Below the pieces are notes generated by a model, which saw only the letters and a list, made by a program, of their open reading frames with translations, searched no databases and was not told where the DNA came from. Below, one piece after another: positions 1-7,610 of a stretch of DNA of 9,643 bases. Position 1 is the first letter of the stretch; each line of letters begins with the position of its first letter. The translations under genes and the position numbers were made by a program. The DNA lies in NCBI GenBank assembly GCA_002685435.1, contig NYXD01000043.1, forward strand, positions 1 to 9,643, read 5' to 3'. The stretch comes from Cryomorphaceae bacterium (GTDB taxonomy: Bacteria; Bacteroidota; Bacteroidia; Flavobacteriales; Schleiferiaceae).

Positions 1-1
1 T

Positions 2-715
2 TTTTCAGATACGCCAGGGGTTATTCAGCCAGCGTATAAGATGCAGGAGCACATGATGAAATTCGTGTCGGATGCTTTTGAAGATGCAGATGTATTCTTG
101 TATTTGGTAGAACCAGGCGATCGTGCTTTGAAGGATGAGGGCTTCTTTCAAAAATTGGCCACCACCTCAGTTCCCGTGCTATTGATTGTCAATAAGATTG
201 ATACCACTACACAGGAAGCTTTAGAGGAGGAAGTTGGATATTGGCAAACCAGTTTGCCCAATGCGGAGATTATCCCCATTAGTGCGCTTGAGCAAGCAAA
301 TACAGACTACTTATTGACAAGACTAAAAGAGCTTGTCCCCGTAAGTCCCCCTTACTTTGATAAAGAAGCGCTTACGGACAAGACGGAACGCTTTTTCGTT
401 AGTGAGATTATTAGAGAACAAATCCTTCTGAATTACAAGAAAGAGATTCCTTACAGTGTTGAGGTAGACGTTGAGGAATTCAAGGAAGATGAGGATATAA
501 TACGCATGCGATGCATCATCTATGTTGCCCGCGATTCTCAAAAGGGCATCATAATTGGCCACAAGGGAAGTCGACTAAAAGCAGTAGGAATAGGTGCTCG
601 TAAGCAATTGGAAGCATTTTTCGCAAAGAAGGTGCACGTAGAGACCTTTGTTAAGGTAAAGAAGAATTGGCGCGACAACGATTTGCAGTTGAAGCGTTTT
701 GGTTATAAGAATTAA
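2..715 (+). CDS. era: GTPase Era, 3' part (5' end outside window)
   Basis: Era is a GTPase that binds 16S rRNA near its 3' end and helps 30S subunit maturation. The frame is already open at position 2 and begins in the G3 motif (FSDTPG), so the internal Met at position 41 is not the start. About 237 residues are visible; Era proteins are usually near 300, so roughly 55-60 residues with the P-loop lie upstream. Visible motifs are DTPG at the edge, NKID (G4), a SALE G5 motif, and a C-terminal type II KH domain with the GHKGSRLK loop and the family's KVKKNWRDND ending. The stop TAA lies 2 bases before the der ATG, implying co-transcription. No frameshift is seen. Identification is near certain. 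Confidence 0.97.
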   Translation, partial: FSDTPGVIQPAYKMQEHMMKFVSDAFEDADVFLYLVEPGDRALKDEGFFQKLATTSVPVLLIVNKIDTTTQEALEEEVGYWQTSLPNAEIIPISALEQANTDYLLTRLKELVPVSPPYFDKEALTDKTERFFVSEIIREQILLNYKKEIPYSVEVDVEEFKEDEDIIRMRCIIYVARDSQKGIIIGHKGSRLKAVGIGARKQLEAFFAKKVHVETFVKVKKNWRDNDLQLKRFGYKN

Positions 716-717
716 TT

Positions 718-2022
718 ATGAGTAACATCGTTGCCATTGTGGGACGCCCAAATGTTGGGAAAAGCACATTATTTAATCGTCTCATACAACGCCGTGACGC
801 TATTGTTGATAGCGTTGCAGGTGTGACTCGCGATCGCCACTACGGCAAGAGTGACTGGAACGGAAAGGAATTTTCTGTCATTGATACTGGTGGTTATATA
901 GAAGGCTCGGAAGATGTTTTCGAAGCGGAAATTCGCCGTCAGGTGGAATTGGCGCTTGAAGAATCCACTGTCGTGCTCTTTGTTTTAGATCTGCAAGCGG
1001 GCTTAACGGAATTTGATAAAATCATTTCTGAGCTGCTCCGTAAGACCGAAAAGCCAGTAGTGTACTGTGTGAATAAAGTGGATAACAGCATGCTTGAATT
1101 AGACGCGACAGAATTCTACGGCTTGGGTATTGAAAAATACCACACCATTAGTGCAGTAAACGGCAGTGGAACCGGTGATTTGCTCGATGAATTAGTCTCT
1201 CACATGGACGAAAATCCAGTAGATGACTACGATGATCTGCCTAAAATGGCTATCGTCGGACGTCCAAATGCGGGTAAATCGTCTATAGTGAATGCGTTGT
1301 TCGATGAGGAACGTAATATCGTCACTGAAGTTGCAGGTACCACAAGAGATACGGTAAATACACGCTTCAATAAGTTTGGTTTTGATTTCATGTTACTGGA
1401 TACTGCCGGTCTTCGCAAGAAGGGTAAGGTGCATGAAAATTTAGAGTTCTATTCTAATATGCGTTCTGTACGTGCCATCGAACATGCAGATGTATGTATG
1501 ATGATCGTAGATGCAACCCGCGGATTTGAGGCGCAAGATCTCTCTATTGTTTCCTTAGTAGAAAAGAATAAAAAGGGTTTAGTAGTTGTTGTAAATAAGT
1601 GGGATTTGGTAGAAAAATCGACCAATACTATTCGCGATGCAGAAGCCCATATTCGTAAGAAATTAGAGCCATTCACTGATTTTCCAATCATCTTTACAAG
1701 TGCACTTACGAAGCAACGTGTTTTAAAGGCATTTGAAGAAGGGGTTAAGGTATACGAGCGCAGAAAACAAAAGATATCGACCAGTAAACTGAATGACACC
1801 ATGCTGGAGATTATTAAAGGATTTCCGCCACCGGCCGTCAAAGGGAAATATGTCAAAATTAAATTCTGTACGCAGTTGCCAACAAGGACGCCTCAATTTG
1901 CCTTTTTTGCTAACCTGCCACAATATGTGAAAGAGCCATACAAACGCTTCTTAGAAAATAAGATGCGCAAGGAGTTTGACTTTCACGGTGCCCCGATCGA
2001 AATATTTTTCCGTCAGAAATAA
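718..2022 (+). CDS. der: Ribosome biogenesis GTPase Der (EngA)
   Basis: Der is a tandem GTPase that acts in late 50S subunit assembly in the cytoplasm. At 434 residues it is of normal length. The first G domain has the P-loop GRPNVGKST at residues 9-17, GVTRD at 35-39, DTGG at 56-59 and NKVD at 119-122. An acidic linker around 165-175 leads to the second G domain, with GRPNAGKSS at 181-189, GTTRD at 207-211, DTAG at 228-231 and NKWD at 293-296. A KH-like domain (about 350-434) ends in the family pattern of YKRFLENKMR followed by PIEIFFRQK. The ATG follows the era stop by 2 bases and has no Shine-Dalgarno sequence, as is common in Bacteroidota. The stop directly touches that of the opposing lipoprotein gene. 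All key GTPase motifs are intact. Confidence 0.98.
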   Translation: MSNIVAIVGRPNVGKSTLFNRLIQRRDAIVDSVAGVTRDRHYGKSDWNGKEFSVIDTGGYIEGSEDVFEAEIRRQVELALEESTVVLFVLDLQAGLTEFDKIISELLRKTEKPVVYCVNKVDNSMLELDATEFYGLGIEKYHTISAVNGSGTGDLLDELVSHMDENPVDDYDDLPKMAIVGRPNAGKSSIVNALFDEERNIVTEVAGTTRDTVNTRFNKFGFDFMLLDTAGLRKKGKVHENLEFYSNMRSVRAIEHADVCMMIVDATRGFEAQDLSIVSLVEKNKKGLVVVVNKWDLVEKSTNTIRDAEAHIRKKLEPFTDFPIIFTSALTKQRVLKAFEEGVKVYERRKQKISTSKLNDTMLEIIKGFPPPAVKGKYVKIKFCTQLPTRTPQFAFFANLPQYVKEPYKRFLENKMRKEFDFHGAPIEIFFRQK

Positions 2023-2045
2023 TTACAGCTGATAGGTAATGACGG
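2010..2045. terminator. Possible hairpin across the convergent stop codons
   Basis: An imperfect inverted repeat straddles the der and lipoprotein stop codons. CCGTC at 2010-2014 pairs with GACGG at 2041-2045, and nested inside, ATTAC at 2022-2026 pairs with GTAAT at 2036-2040 around a 9-base loop. A 7-base bulge lies on one side. No T-tract follows on either strand, so this is not a canonical intrinsic terminator. It is offered only because the convergent genes leave no intergenic space for another one. It could be a chance pairing. Confidence 0.22.
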
Positions 2046-4446
2046 CATTGCCTTGCGCGATGACTAGAACTGGTGGACCGGTCGTAGTCAAGCGTCCAGC
2101 TTTTGCGCTCGATCCGTCGAATTGAGTAATGTTTGAAACGGGCTCGTTGAGCAGGGTAACGTGAATAGTATTGTCGTCGCACCTAATGATTCCCGTACCG
2201 CCAGGATAGGATTCTACAGATACGATGTTTCTATTGTCAATTGCTAAGTTGTATCTATTGTTTGCGCTTTGTACGGAAACAGATTCATTAGACCAGTAAA
2301 TGCGGCCGTAGCTCTGTTGTTCTAGGCCTATTAAATCTTTTAGATCGTGCTCTACTATCTCGATCGTTCCATCCCAACGTTGTTCCTGTAGCTCTCCTTC
2401 ATCGCCAACACGAATAATACTTGGGATACTGGCTGGGGAAAGCGCCCAAGGATTTGCCGCTGCTGGGAGGGCATTGGTTTTAATCCTGCTTTCTCCACGC
2501 CTGTTCAAAATGAATGCCTGTTCTAGCGTAGAGGTAATGATGTAATCTTTTCCGCCACGTTGGTATAAAAACGGACGTTGAGTGAGGGCTCCATTGGATG
2601 CATCTGTTTTCCAGCCGTCAACTATTTTACCATCACTTGTAAAGTTGTACAATTGATCACCACAAGGTATGAGGAATCTGTAGTTTCTGTTTTTATCGTA
2701 ATCCAACACAGAAAGGCCCAAGGAGGTAGTCGACGGAAGCGTGATTGGAAAGGCTTCGACATTTCTACCCAATAGATCAATACAATGGAGTTGGTTTGAA
2801 GTCGTAAAGACTAATTGGTATTTAGCATTTTTAAATAAATCTACTTGCTGGATAGGACCCACGATGGGTAGGTCTAATTTTTTCGTCCATTTCACTTCAC
2901 CGGCTTCGTTCATCCAATACAGCGTATTGGTTTCGTCTTGAACGACAACATTGTTCACTCCAGATCGATGATTTTTAACTAGGAATGGCCCGGAAATGAC
3001 AGGGGCTTCTAATGATGTAGACCACAAATAGGAGCTGCTTACGGCTTGTTCTTTTTGACTTTGAATAGTGAGTGAACCAAAGGCGAGTGCATCTTTAACT
3101 TCTACAGATCCACCTAACAAAGCGTTGTCAAAAAGACCCGGCCATTGTTCACCGGGACAAAATTCGGATTTCGTAAACCCTGTTAAACTCGTAGCAAAAG
3201 TGAGGTGGTCGGCTTTGTTTAGGGTTTCGCTAAGCGGACCAAAAGCTTCCATGCTATCCCAAGTTTTACCTAAGCCTATTTCACTCATGTAGACCTCAAG
3301 AATTTTAGCATTTGGTGCAATAGCTAAGACCTCATCATTAATGGTCCATGACGGGGTTCCTAAATCAGAAAAGAACCATCCATATAGCGCACTGAATAGG
3401 AATTTATGTTTCTCCTTAAGTATGCCGCCTTTGCGGCCGTCCACAGTACTCGTAGTTGATGAAAGTCCTGCGAGCACTTCGCCTACTTCCTTTGCACCAC
3501 CTATTTTAAGTGGCAGTAGGCATATGGTGGCATCGCCATAGCCCACTCGTATAAAGTCACCGGATAAATTTACCGAACTGAAAAGAATAGGGTCTACATT
3601 CGCTTCGGTAGTTATGCGTTGCGCAGGTTTTAGTCGTTGTTTTTGAGCTCGATACGTATTGAATGAGCGCAGCCATACATCTATTCTGTCCGTTTTCATT
3701 CCTAGGGCGTAAGTCGATGAGGAGGCGACATATTTACTGAGCTCCTCAGATCGAACACTTCCAGTAAAGCTATTAAGGAAGACTTGTGCGCTATCGGGAC
3801 AAAGCGAAACTGAAGTCCCGATGAGCTTGTCTTTTCGTAAGGCTAAATCAATCTCACTCCAAGCGGCAATATGTGTCATCCAACTCCAATTTTGTTGGAA
3901 GAATTGTTGCCCGACTGCTGCTATTTCATTGTGCTGAATGAAGAGATTCATGATGTCGGCTTTTGACGCACTGTTCCAAAGCGAAGTGAATTGGGCATCT
4001 TTTGCAAGACTGAATCCATTGGCACGCTGGTTCAATAAATCCTGCAAAAGCGCCGATTTTTTACTGATCGTCCACGTGGACCCGACTTTGAACCCATAGA
4101 GGCTGTCTATGGAATAAATGGTCTCATTTTCGGTCATGGAGCCGCCCTGACCCAGCGTGTCTTTAAAGGTCCAGATCCAATCAAATTTATCCGCGCCCGA
4201 GGCGACTAACGCACCGGTCCAAGGCCCATTGCTGTATTTATTTAGAATAGCGACATCAATGGCTTGTACATAGGGTAGGGAAACGGAGTCAGAAAATGCT
4301 GTGAATTTTTCGGCATCATTAATACGTACAATGAGTGGCGCATCCACGGGCAACATTGCGGGAGCGGAGACAGGCGCGGCATCCTTACCACATTGTGTAA
4401 AGACGATTGCTACAAGAAGTAATGCACTGAATTTGACCAATTTCAT
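2023..4446 (-). CDS. Large putative lipoprotein with repeated C-terminal domain, function unknown
   Basis: I do not recognise a specific family for this 807-residue protein. The N-terminus has two lysines, a hydrophobic stretch (about 7-17) and Cys19 in VFTQCG, which looks like a lipoprotein signal peptide, though Gln at -1 is an unusual lipobox residue. An envelope location is therefore inferred. Residues about 32-45 (LPVDAPLIVRIND) resemble the opening of Bacteroidota surface proteins such as DUF3352/DUF4836-type families, an impression only. The C-terminal third carries a regular repeat: aromatic residues at W475, W520, F566 and W612, and a small aromatic or His followed by a hydrophobic stretch and Gly at Y510, H554, Y600 and F645, spaced 44-46 residues. 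This suggests beta-propeller blades (PQQ or WD40-like). It lies 69 bases after rnhB on the same strand and may be co-transcribed with it or have its own promoter. No Shine-Dalgarno sequence is visible. Confidence 0.85.
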   Translation of the reverse strand: MKLVKFSALLLVAIVFTQCGKDAAPVSAPAMLPVDAPLIVRINDAEKFTAFSDSVSLPYVQAIDVAILNKYSNGPWTGALVASGADKFDWIWTFKDTLGQGGSMTENETIYSIDSLYGFKVGSTWTISKKSALLQDLLNQRANGFSLAKDAQFTSLWNSASKADIMNLFIQHNEIAAVGQQFFQQNWSWMTHIAAWSEIDLALRKDKLIGTSVSLCPDSAQVFLNSFTGSVRSEELSKYVASSSTYALGMKTDRIDVWLRSFNTYRAQKQRLKPAQRITTEANVDPILFSSVNLSGDFIRVGYGDATICLLPLKIGGAKEVGEVLAGLSSTTSTVDGRKGGILKEKHKFLFSALYGWFFSDLGTPSWTINDEVLAIAPNAKILEVYMSEIGLGKTWDSMEAFGPLSETLNKADHLTFATSLTGFTKSEFCPGEQWPGLFDNALLGGSVEVKDALAFGSLTIQSQKEQAVSSSYLWSTSLEAPVISGPFLVKNHRSGVNNVVVQDETNTLYWMNEAGEVKWTKKLDLPIVGPIQQVDLFKNAKYQLVFTTSNQLHCIDLLGRNVEAFPITLPSTTSLGLSVLDYDKNRNYRFLIPCGDQLYNFTSDGKIVDGWKTDASNGALTQRPFLYQRGGKDYIITSTLEQAFILNRRGESRIKTNALPAAANPWALSPASIPSIIRVGDEGELQEQRWDGTIEIVEHDLKDLIGLEQQSYGRIYWSNESVSVQSANNRYNLAIDNRNIVSVESYPGGTGIIRCDDNTIHVTLLNEPVSNITQFDGSSAKAGRLTTTGPPVLVIAQGNAVITYQL

Positions 4447-4462
4447 TTGTGGCGAATTTATA

Positions 4463-4496
4463 CCTAAAGCTACGCTGTCGTTTGCACTACTTTAGG
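4463..4496. repeat. 7-bp inverted repeat upstream of the lipoprotein gene
   Basis: CCTAAAG at 4463-4469 is the perfect reverse complement of CTTTAGG at 4490-4496, with a 20-base spacer. It fills much of the 69-base gap between the rnhB stop and the lipoprotein start. No T-tract follows on the minus strand, so an intrinsic terminator is unlikely. An operator or chance pairing are the alternatives. On the minus strand, TAAATTCG (4460-4453) lies just downstream and is a one-mismatch version of the Bacteroidota -7 box. Confidence 0.3.
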
Positions 4497-4515
4497 GTGT
4501 AAATCCTACAGTTTT

Positions 4516-5118
4516 TCACAAATCGAATAGGTTCAATTGGCTCGGTAGAAGTTGGAAGCTTTTGCGGTGGTGTTCCGTAGCACCGTGCGTCTTTATGCCT
4601 TCGCGATGTGCTTTCGTTGGGTAGCCGGCGTTTCGCTCCCAACCGTATTGTGGATGGGCCAGTGCGAGTTCACGCATAACATCGTCTCGGTAAGTTTTTG
4701 CGAGGACCGAAGCGGCTGCGATGTTTTGGTAGGTAGCGTCCCCTTTGACTTGGCAGTGGTGGGGGATGTTTTTATAGGGATGAAATCGGTTTCCATCGAC
4801 TGCGATAAAGTGGGGTTGGGGGTCCAATTGTGCAATGCTCCTGTGCATCGCTTCAATACTTGCATTTAAGATGTTTATCGAATCAATCTCTTCAGGACTA
4901 ACGTGGGCAACGGCCCAGGCAACAGCTTCCTTTTCTATAATGGGTCGAAGCAGGTTGCGTTGTTTTTCGGTCAGTTGTTTAGAGTCGTTGAGTAGGTCAT
5001 TTTTAAAATTGGACGGCAGGATTACAGCGGCGGCCGTTACCGGACCGGCTAAACACCCACGCCCTGCTTCATCAGTACCGGCTTCTACCATAGCTATTGG
5101 CGAATGCTGTCGTTTCAT
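4516..5118 (-). CDS. rnhB: Ribonuclease HII
   Basis: RNase HII cuts the RNA strand of RNA-DNA hybrids and starts removal of single ribonucleotides misincorporated in DNA. With the start chosen here it has 200 residues, the normal size. The catalytic set is visible: D16 and E17 in [15 protein letters not shown]108 in AVDGN, and D145 in LAKTYRD. The C-terminal family signature [11 protein letters not shown] then [12 protein letters not shown] (about 165-188) is intact. The start at 5118 is preferred because its ATG overlaps the TGA of the upstream glycosyltransferase gene (ATGA). The frame stays open to an ATG at 5160, but that would add 14 residues that lie within the glycosyltransferase gene. 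The last residues, QLNLFDL, match the consensus for DNA sliding-clamp binding, which would suit a repair or replication role. Confidence 0.96.
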   Translation of the reverse strand: MKRQHSPIAMVEAGTDEAGRGCLAGPVTAAAVILPSNFKNDLLNDSKQLTEKQRNLLRPIIEKEAVAWAVAHVSPEEIDSINILNASIEAMHRSIAQLDPQPHFIAVDGNRFHPYKNIPHHCQVKGDATYQNIAAASVLAKTYRDDVMRELALAHPQYGWERNAGYPTKAHREGIKTHGATEHHRKSFQLLPSQLNLFDL

Positions 5119-6197
5119 TTGGGCAATGCTTCGATGAATGCAGCGGCACTCTGTTCCCAATTAAAAAAGTTACCTCGCTTCAGTGCTCGCTCACGCCAGA
5201 TCGAATTTTCTATAATGATTTTTTGCAACGCTATACTCCAGCCTTCAACATCGTAGGTAGGTACCAGCAGTCCACCGTTCCCAACTACTTCGGTTAAAGC
5301 ACTGTTTTTTGAAGCGATGACAGCTGTGCCACACTGCATGGCTTCGACTAATGGAATGCCAAATCCTTCCATGGCGCTGGGCATACAATAGGCAGTGGCA
5401 CCGCCGTAAAGTGCTTCTAACGCCGGTCCTGAAAGTCTACCCAACCAATCTATTCGGTCCGCATGCTTTAAGGAGTTGCGAACGGCTTCGAAGGCGGGGT
5501 CTTTAAAGTGTGCTGCTCCGGCAATTTTTAGGCGGTGTATGGCAGTGGGGTGTTTGGCAACCCAATGATCAAACGCAAGTAAAAGTGTACGAAGATTTTT
5601 TCTAGGAGTGAGTGCACCTACTGCACAGAAGTAGGGAGCTTCGGTTTTCATCTGGCCTGCTTTCATTCGCTGTTGTGGCGCATTATAAGTCAATGCGATT
5701 TTTTCAGCAGGTATATTATAGGTGCTGGCAATGTCCTCAGCACTCCATTTACTAACCGTAAAGATTTGTTGCGCTTGAGCAGCACCTTTTCGAATCTGTC
5801 TGCGGTAATAGGTAGCCACATTTTTCGGAACCCATTCCGGGTGGTGTTCGAAATTTAGATCATGAATAGTGAGCCATTGTGGCGTTTTGGTTTTAGCAGG
5901 AAGTCCATCCGGCGACCAGTACAAATCAATGGTCAGCTTCTTTAGTGCACGAGGCACAGAAAAGTCATTCCATAGGGTCCAGAGCAAAGGGTGACGCGCC
6001 TGCGGCGCGACAACATGGAAGTGAACATTTGGGTAGTCTAAAGAGAATTGGTCCGTAGCAATGCCACGGTCGAGCAACAGATGAAATTCATGCTGAGGAA
6101 AAGTGGGAATGATCTGCTCAAGCATGCGCAGGGTATAAATCCCTGTGCCTTCCAGTTTGTTTGGCAACAGCCATCGAGCATTAACCGCAATTTTCAT
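5115..6197 (-). CDS. Glycosyltransferase family 1 / GT4-type
   Basis: This 360-residue protein is a GT-B fold, retaining glycosyltransferase, of the kind that moves a sugar from a nucleotide-sugar donor onto a lipid-linked or polysaccharide acceptor at the cytoplasmic face. The N-terminus [10 protein letters not shown] with a Gly-rich GTGIYT loop (17-22) fits the acceptor-side Rossmann domain. The donor domain begins near [13 protein letters not shown] (190-202), and the E-X7-E motif is E277 and E285 in [13 protein letters not shown], followed by [17 protein letters not shown]. No signal peptide or membrane helix is seen. It heads the minus-strand group and overlaps rnhB by 4 bases. It runs divergently from the polysaccharide export operon, so it probably acts in the same pathway. 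The sugar and acceptor cannot be told from sequence. Confidence 0.93.
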   Translation of the reverse strand: MKIAVNARWLLPNKLEGTGIYTLRMLEQIIPTFPQHEFHLLLDRGIATDQFSLDYPNVHFHVVAPQARHPLLWTLWNDFSVPRALKKLTIDLYWSPDGLPAKTKTPQWLTIHDLNFEHHPEWVPKNVATYYRRQIRKGAAQAQQIFTVSKWSAEDIASTYNIPAEKIALTYNAPQQRMKAGQMKTEAPYFCAVGALTPRKNLRTLLLAFDHWVAKHPTAIHRLKIAGAAHFKDPAFEAVRNSLKHADRIDWLGRLSGPALEALYGGATAYCMPSAMEGFGIPLVEAMQCGTAVIASKNSALTEVVGNGGLLVPTYDVEGWSIALQKIIIENSIWRERALKRGNFFNWEQSAAAFIEALPK

Positions 6198-6202
6198 AGT
6201 TT

Positions 6203-6210
6203 CAAATGTA
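6203..6210 (-). promoter_or_regulatory. Candidate -7 promoter box for the glycosyltransferase gene
   Basis: Read on the minus strand this is TACATTTG, a perfect match to the Bacteroidota -7 consensus TAnnTTTG used by the primary sigma factor of this phylum. It ends 5 bases before the glycosyltransferase ATG, which would place the transcript start at or next to the start codon. No good -33 TTG is visible about 19-20 bases upstream (the nearest partial match, TTTAG, is about 23 bases away), so the assignment is tentative. Confidence 0.35.
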
Positions 6211-6223
6211 CAAAAGCAGCGAC

Positions 6224-6250
6224 TTGCACGTTACTAAAGCGGTATATTCG
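6224..6250 (+). promoter_or_regulatory. Weak candidate promoter for the polysaccharide export operon
   Basis: TTG at 6224-6226 and TATATTCG at 6243-6250, 16 bases apart, resemble the Bacteroidota -33 TTG and -7 TAnnTTTG elements. The -7 box has one mismatch and the spacer is short. A start near 6255 would give a 5' leader of about 24 bases. The 81-base divergent gap must hold control signals for at least one direction, and this is the best candidate I find for the plus strand. Confidence 0.2.
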
Positions 6251-6266
6251 CCGACAATTCCTTGTT

Positions 6267-6271
6267 GAGGA
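6267..6271 (+). promoter_or_regulatory. Shine-Dalgarno-like site setting the flippase start
   Basis: GAGGA lies 7 bases before the ATG at 6279. This is unusual in the window, where the other starts have no such motif, and it supports 6279 over the upstream in-frame ATG at 6048, which lies deep inside the opposing glycosyltransferase gene. Confidence 0.45.
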
Positions 6272-6278
6272 CAAAACC

Positions 6279-7610
6279 ATGGCCAATCGATTGTTGGATT
6301 TTCTGAAGGAACCTACTACTGCTTCCATAGCGAAGGGCAGCTTTATCGTGCTTTTATTTAAGGTTATTGGCGCATTAGGAGGCTATGTATTACTCTTCAG
6401 TTTGAGTGCAAAGGGTGGTGAACGTGAGGTGGGGGTCTATGAAGTGGCCTTTACCATAATTCTCATAGGTTCAACCATAGGACGGTGGGGACTCGATACC
6501 GTACTGGTCAAAGCGCTCGGGCAGCAACAAATGGAAGACGCACCGTCAAGGCCGCTGTATTTAAAACTTTTCACGCGTGTCTTAGGGGTTTCAATACTTA
6601 TATCAGCAGGAACTTTTGCTCTTGCGGCAACCTTTACGGATCTATTTTTCGATCAAACGCCCACTGCAGTAATAACTACAGCCGCGATTGCGATTGTTCC
6701 CTTTACTTTGATGCTGTTCAATGCTGAAGCGTACCGCGGATTGCACAAGCCTTTACTTTTTTCTTTGAATCAACACGGGACGGTGTATTTAGTGATTGCC
6801 ATGCTCCTGCTCCTTGAACCGTGGTCCGATTGGAGTGGCAATGCTATGGGAAGCGCCCAATTGGCCCTTATCGCGCTGGTCGCGTTAAGCACCATGTTCT
6901 TTCTGCTGTCTTTCCAGCACATTCTGCGTTTGTGTAGTCCGAACGCACCCGTTCCTAAGGCCTATTCACGGGGATTGTTTGCCTCAGCAACGCCCATGCT
7001 GATCTCATCTGCGCTTTTTTTGGTCATGAGTTGGTCGGATACCCTGATGCTGAGCTATTACCTCCCCGAAGAATCTGTTGGGGTATATCGAATTGCTTTT
7101 AAAATAACCACGTTAATCACTTTTGCTCAATTCGCTTTGAACACCGTTGTGACACCCATGATTGCGGGGCTTCATTCTGGCGGTTCGGGAATGGGCCATC
7201 TGGCTAAACGTGTAGCGACCCTAAACCTCTATACCGCAGGCCCGATTTTTTTATTGATTGTGTTATTCGGTCCTTTTTTGATCGGGTTGTTTGGAGTCGA
7301 GTCAGCGGTTCAGGCTTATCCATGGCTGCTCATTTTAGCTTTGGGCCAATTAGCTAATGCCTTTGCCGGTCCCGTTCTAAATGTATTGAACATGACCGGT
7401 TATGAGAAAAGTGCACGCAATACCATGCTCGTAATGGCAACTGTAAATATTGCACTGAATGCACTTTTGATACCTCTTATTGGGCCACTGGGTGCAGCAA
7501 TCGCAACGGCATCCACAATGATTGGCTGGAACCTCTGGGCCGGCATCCTCGTATACAAATACCACGGCTTAATCACCGTGCCGTTTTTGGCTAAAAAGAA
7601 TTCGGTATGA
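6279..7610 (+). CDS. Polysaccharide flippase (Wzx-like, MOP superfamily)
   Basis: With the start at 6279 the protein has 443 residues and about 12 hydrophobic segments, at roughly 20-42, 52-72, 99-120, 132-148, 165-180, 193-213, 236-256, 270-296, 320-340, 346-366, 383-400 and 404-425. Length and topology fit the Wzx/RfbX-type branch of the MOP superfamily, which flips lipid-linked oligosaccharide units across the inner membrane. The N-terminal pattern (KGSFIVLLFKVIGALGGYVL) and the C-terminal NIALNALLIPLIGPLGAAIAT are typical of this family. The start is supported by GAGGA at 6267-6271; a longer frame back to 6048 would overlap the glycosyltransferase. The TGA overlaps the sulfotransferase ATG, implying translational coupling. 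A MurJ-like lipid II flippase is less likely given the neighbours and size. Confidence 0.92.
   Translation: MANRLLDFLKEPTTASIAKGSFIVLLFKVIGALGGYVLLFSLSAKGGEREVGVYEVAFTIILIGSTIGRWGLDTVLVKALGQQQMEDAPSRPLYLKLFTRVLGVSILISAGTFALAATFTDLFFDQTPTAVITTAAIAIVPFTLMLFNAEAYRGLHKPLLFSLNQHGTVYLVIAMLLLLEPWSDWSGNAMGSAQLALIALVALSTMFFLLSFQHILRLCSPNAPVPKAYSRGLFASATPMLISSALFLVMSWSDTLMLSYYLPEESVGVYRIAFKITTLITFAQFALNTVVTPMIAGLHSGGSGMGHLAKRVATLNLYTAGPIFLLIVLFGPFLIGLFGVESAVQAYPWLLILALGQLANAFAGPVLNVLNMTGYEKSARNTMLVMATVNIALNALLIPLIGPLGAAIATASTMIGWNLWAGILVYKYHGLITVPFLAKKNSV

Noticed and set aside
1449..1856. Open frame of 135 codons on the minus strand inside der
   Set aside because: It lies antisense to a fully conserved GTPase gene and its peptide has no recognisable domain; it is a shadow of der codon usage.
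4552..5137. Open frames on the plus strand opposite rnhB (about 100 codons each)
   Set aside because: They are antisense to the conserved catalytic gene and show no domain or start signal.
5119..5160. Upstream extension of rnhB to an ATG at 5160
   Set aside because: It would add 14 residues outside the RNase HII family alignment; the ATG at 5118 overlaps the glycosyltransferase stop and gives the usual length.
5995..6009. GC-rich hairpin CGCGCC-TGC-GGCGCG inside the glycosyltransferase gene
   Set aside because: The 6-bp stem with a 3-base loop is explained by the codons for APQARHP, and no T-tract follows on either strand, so it is not a credible terminator; noted only as a chance structure.
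6048..6278. Upstream extension of the flippase reading frame to an ATG at 6048
   Set aside because: It would run antisense through the start of the glycosyltransferase gene, adds 77 residues not typical of flippases, and the ATG at 6279 has a Shine-Dalgarno-like GAGGA 7 bases upstream.
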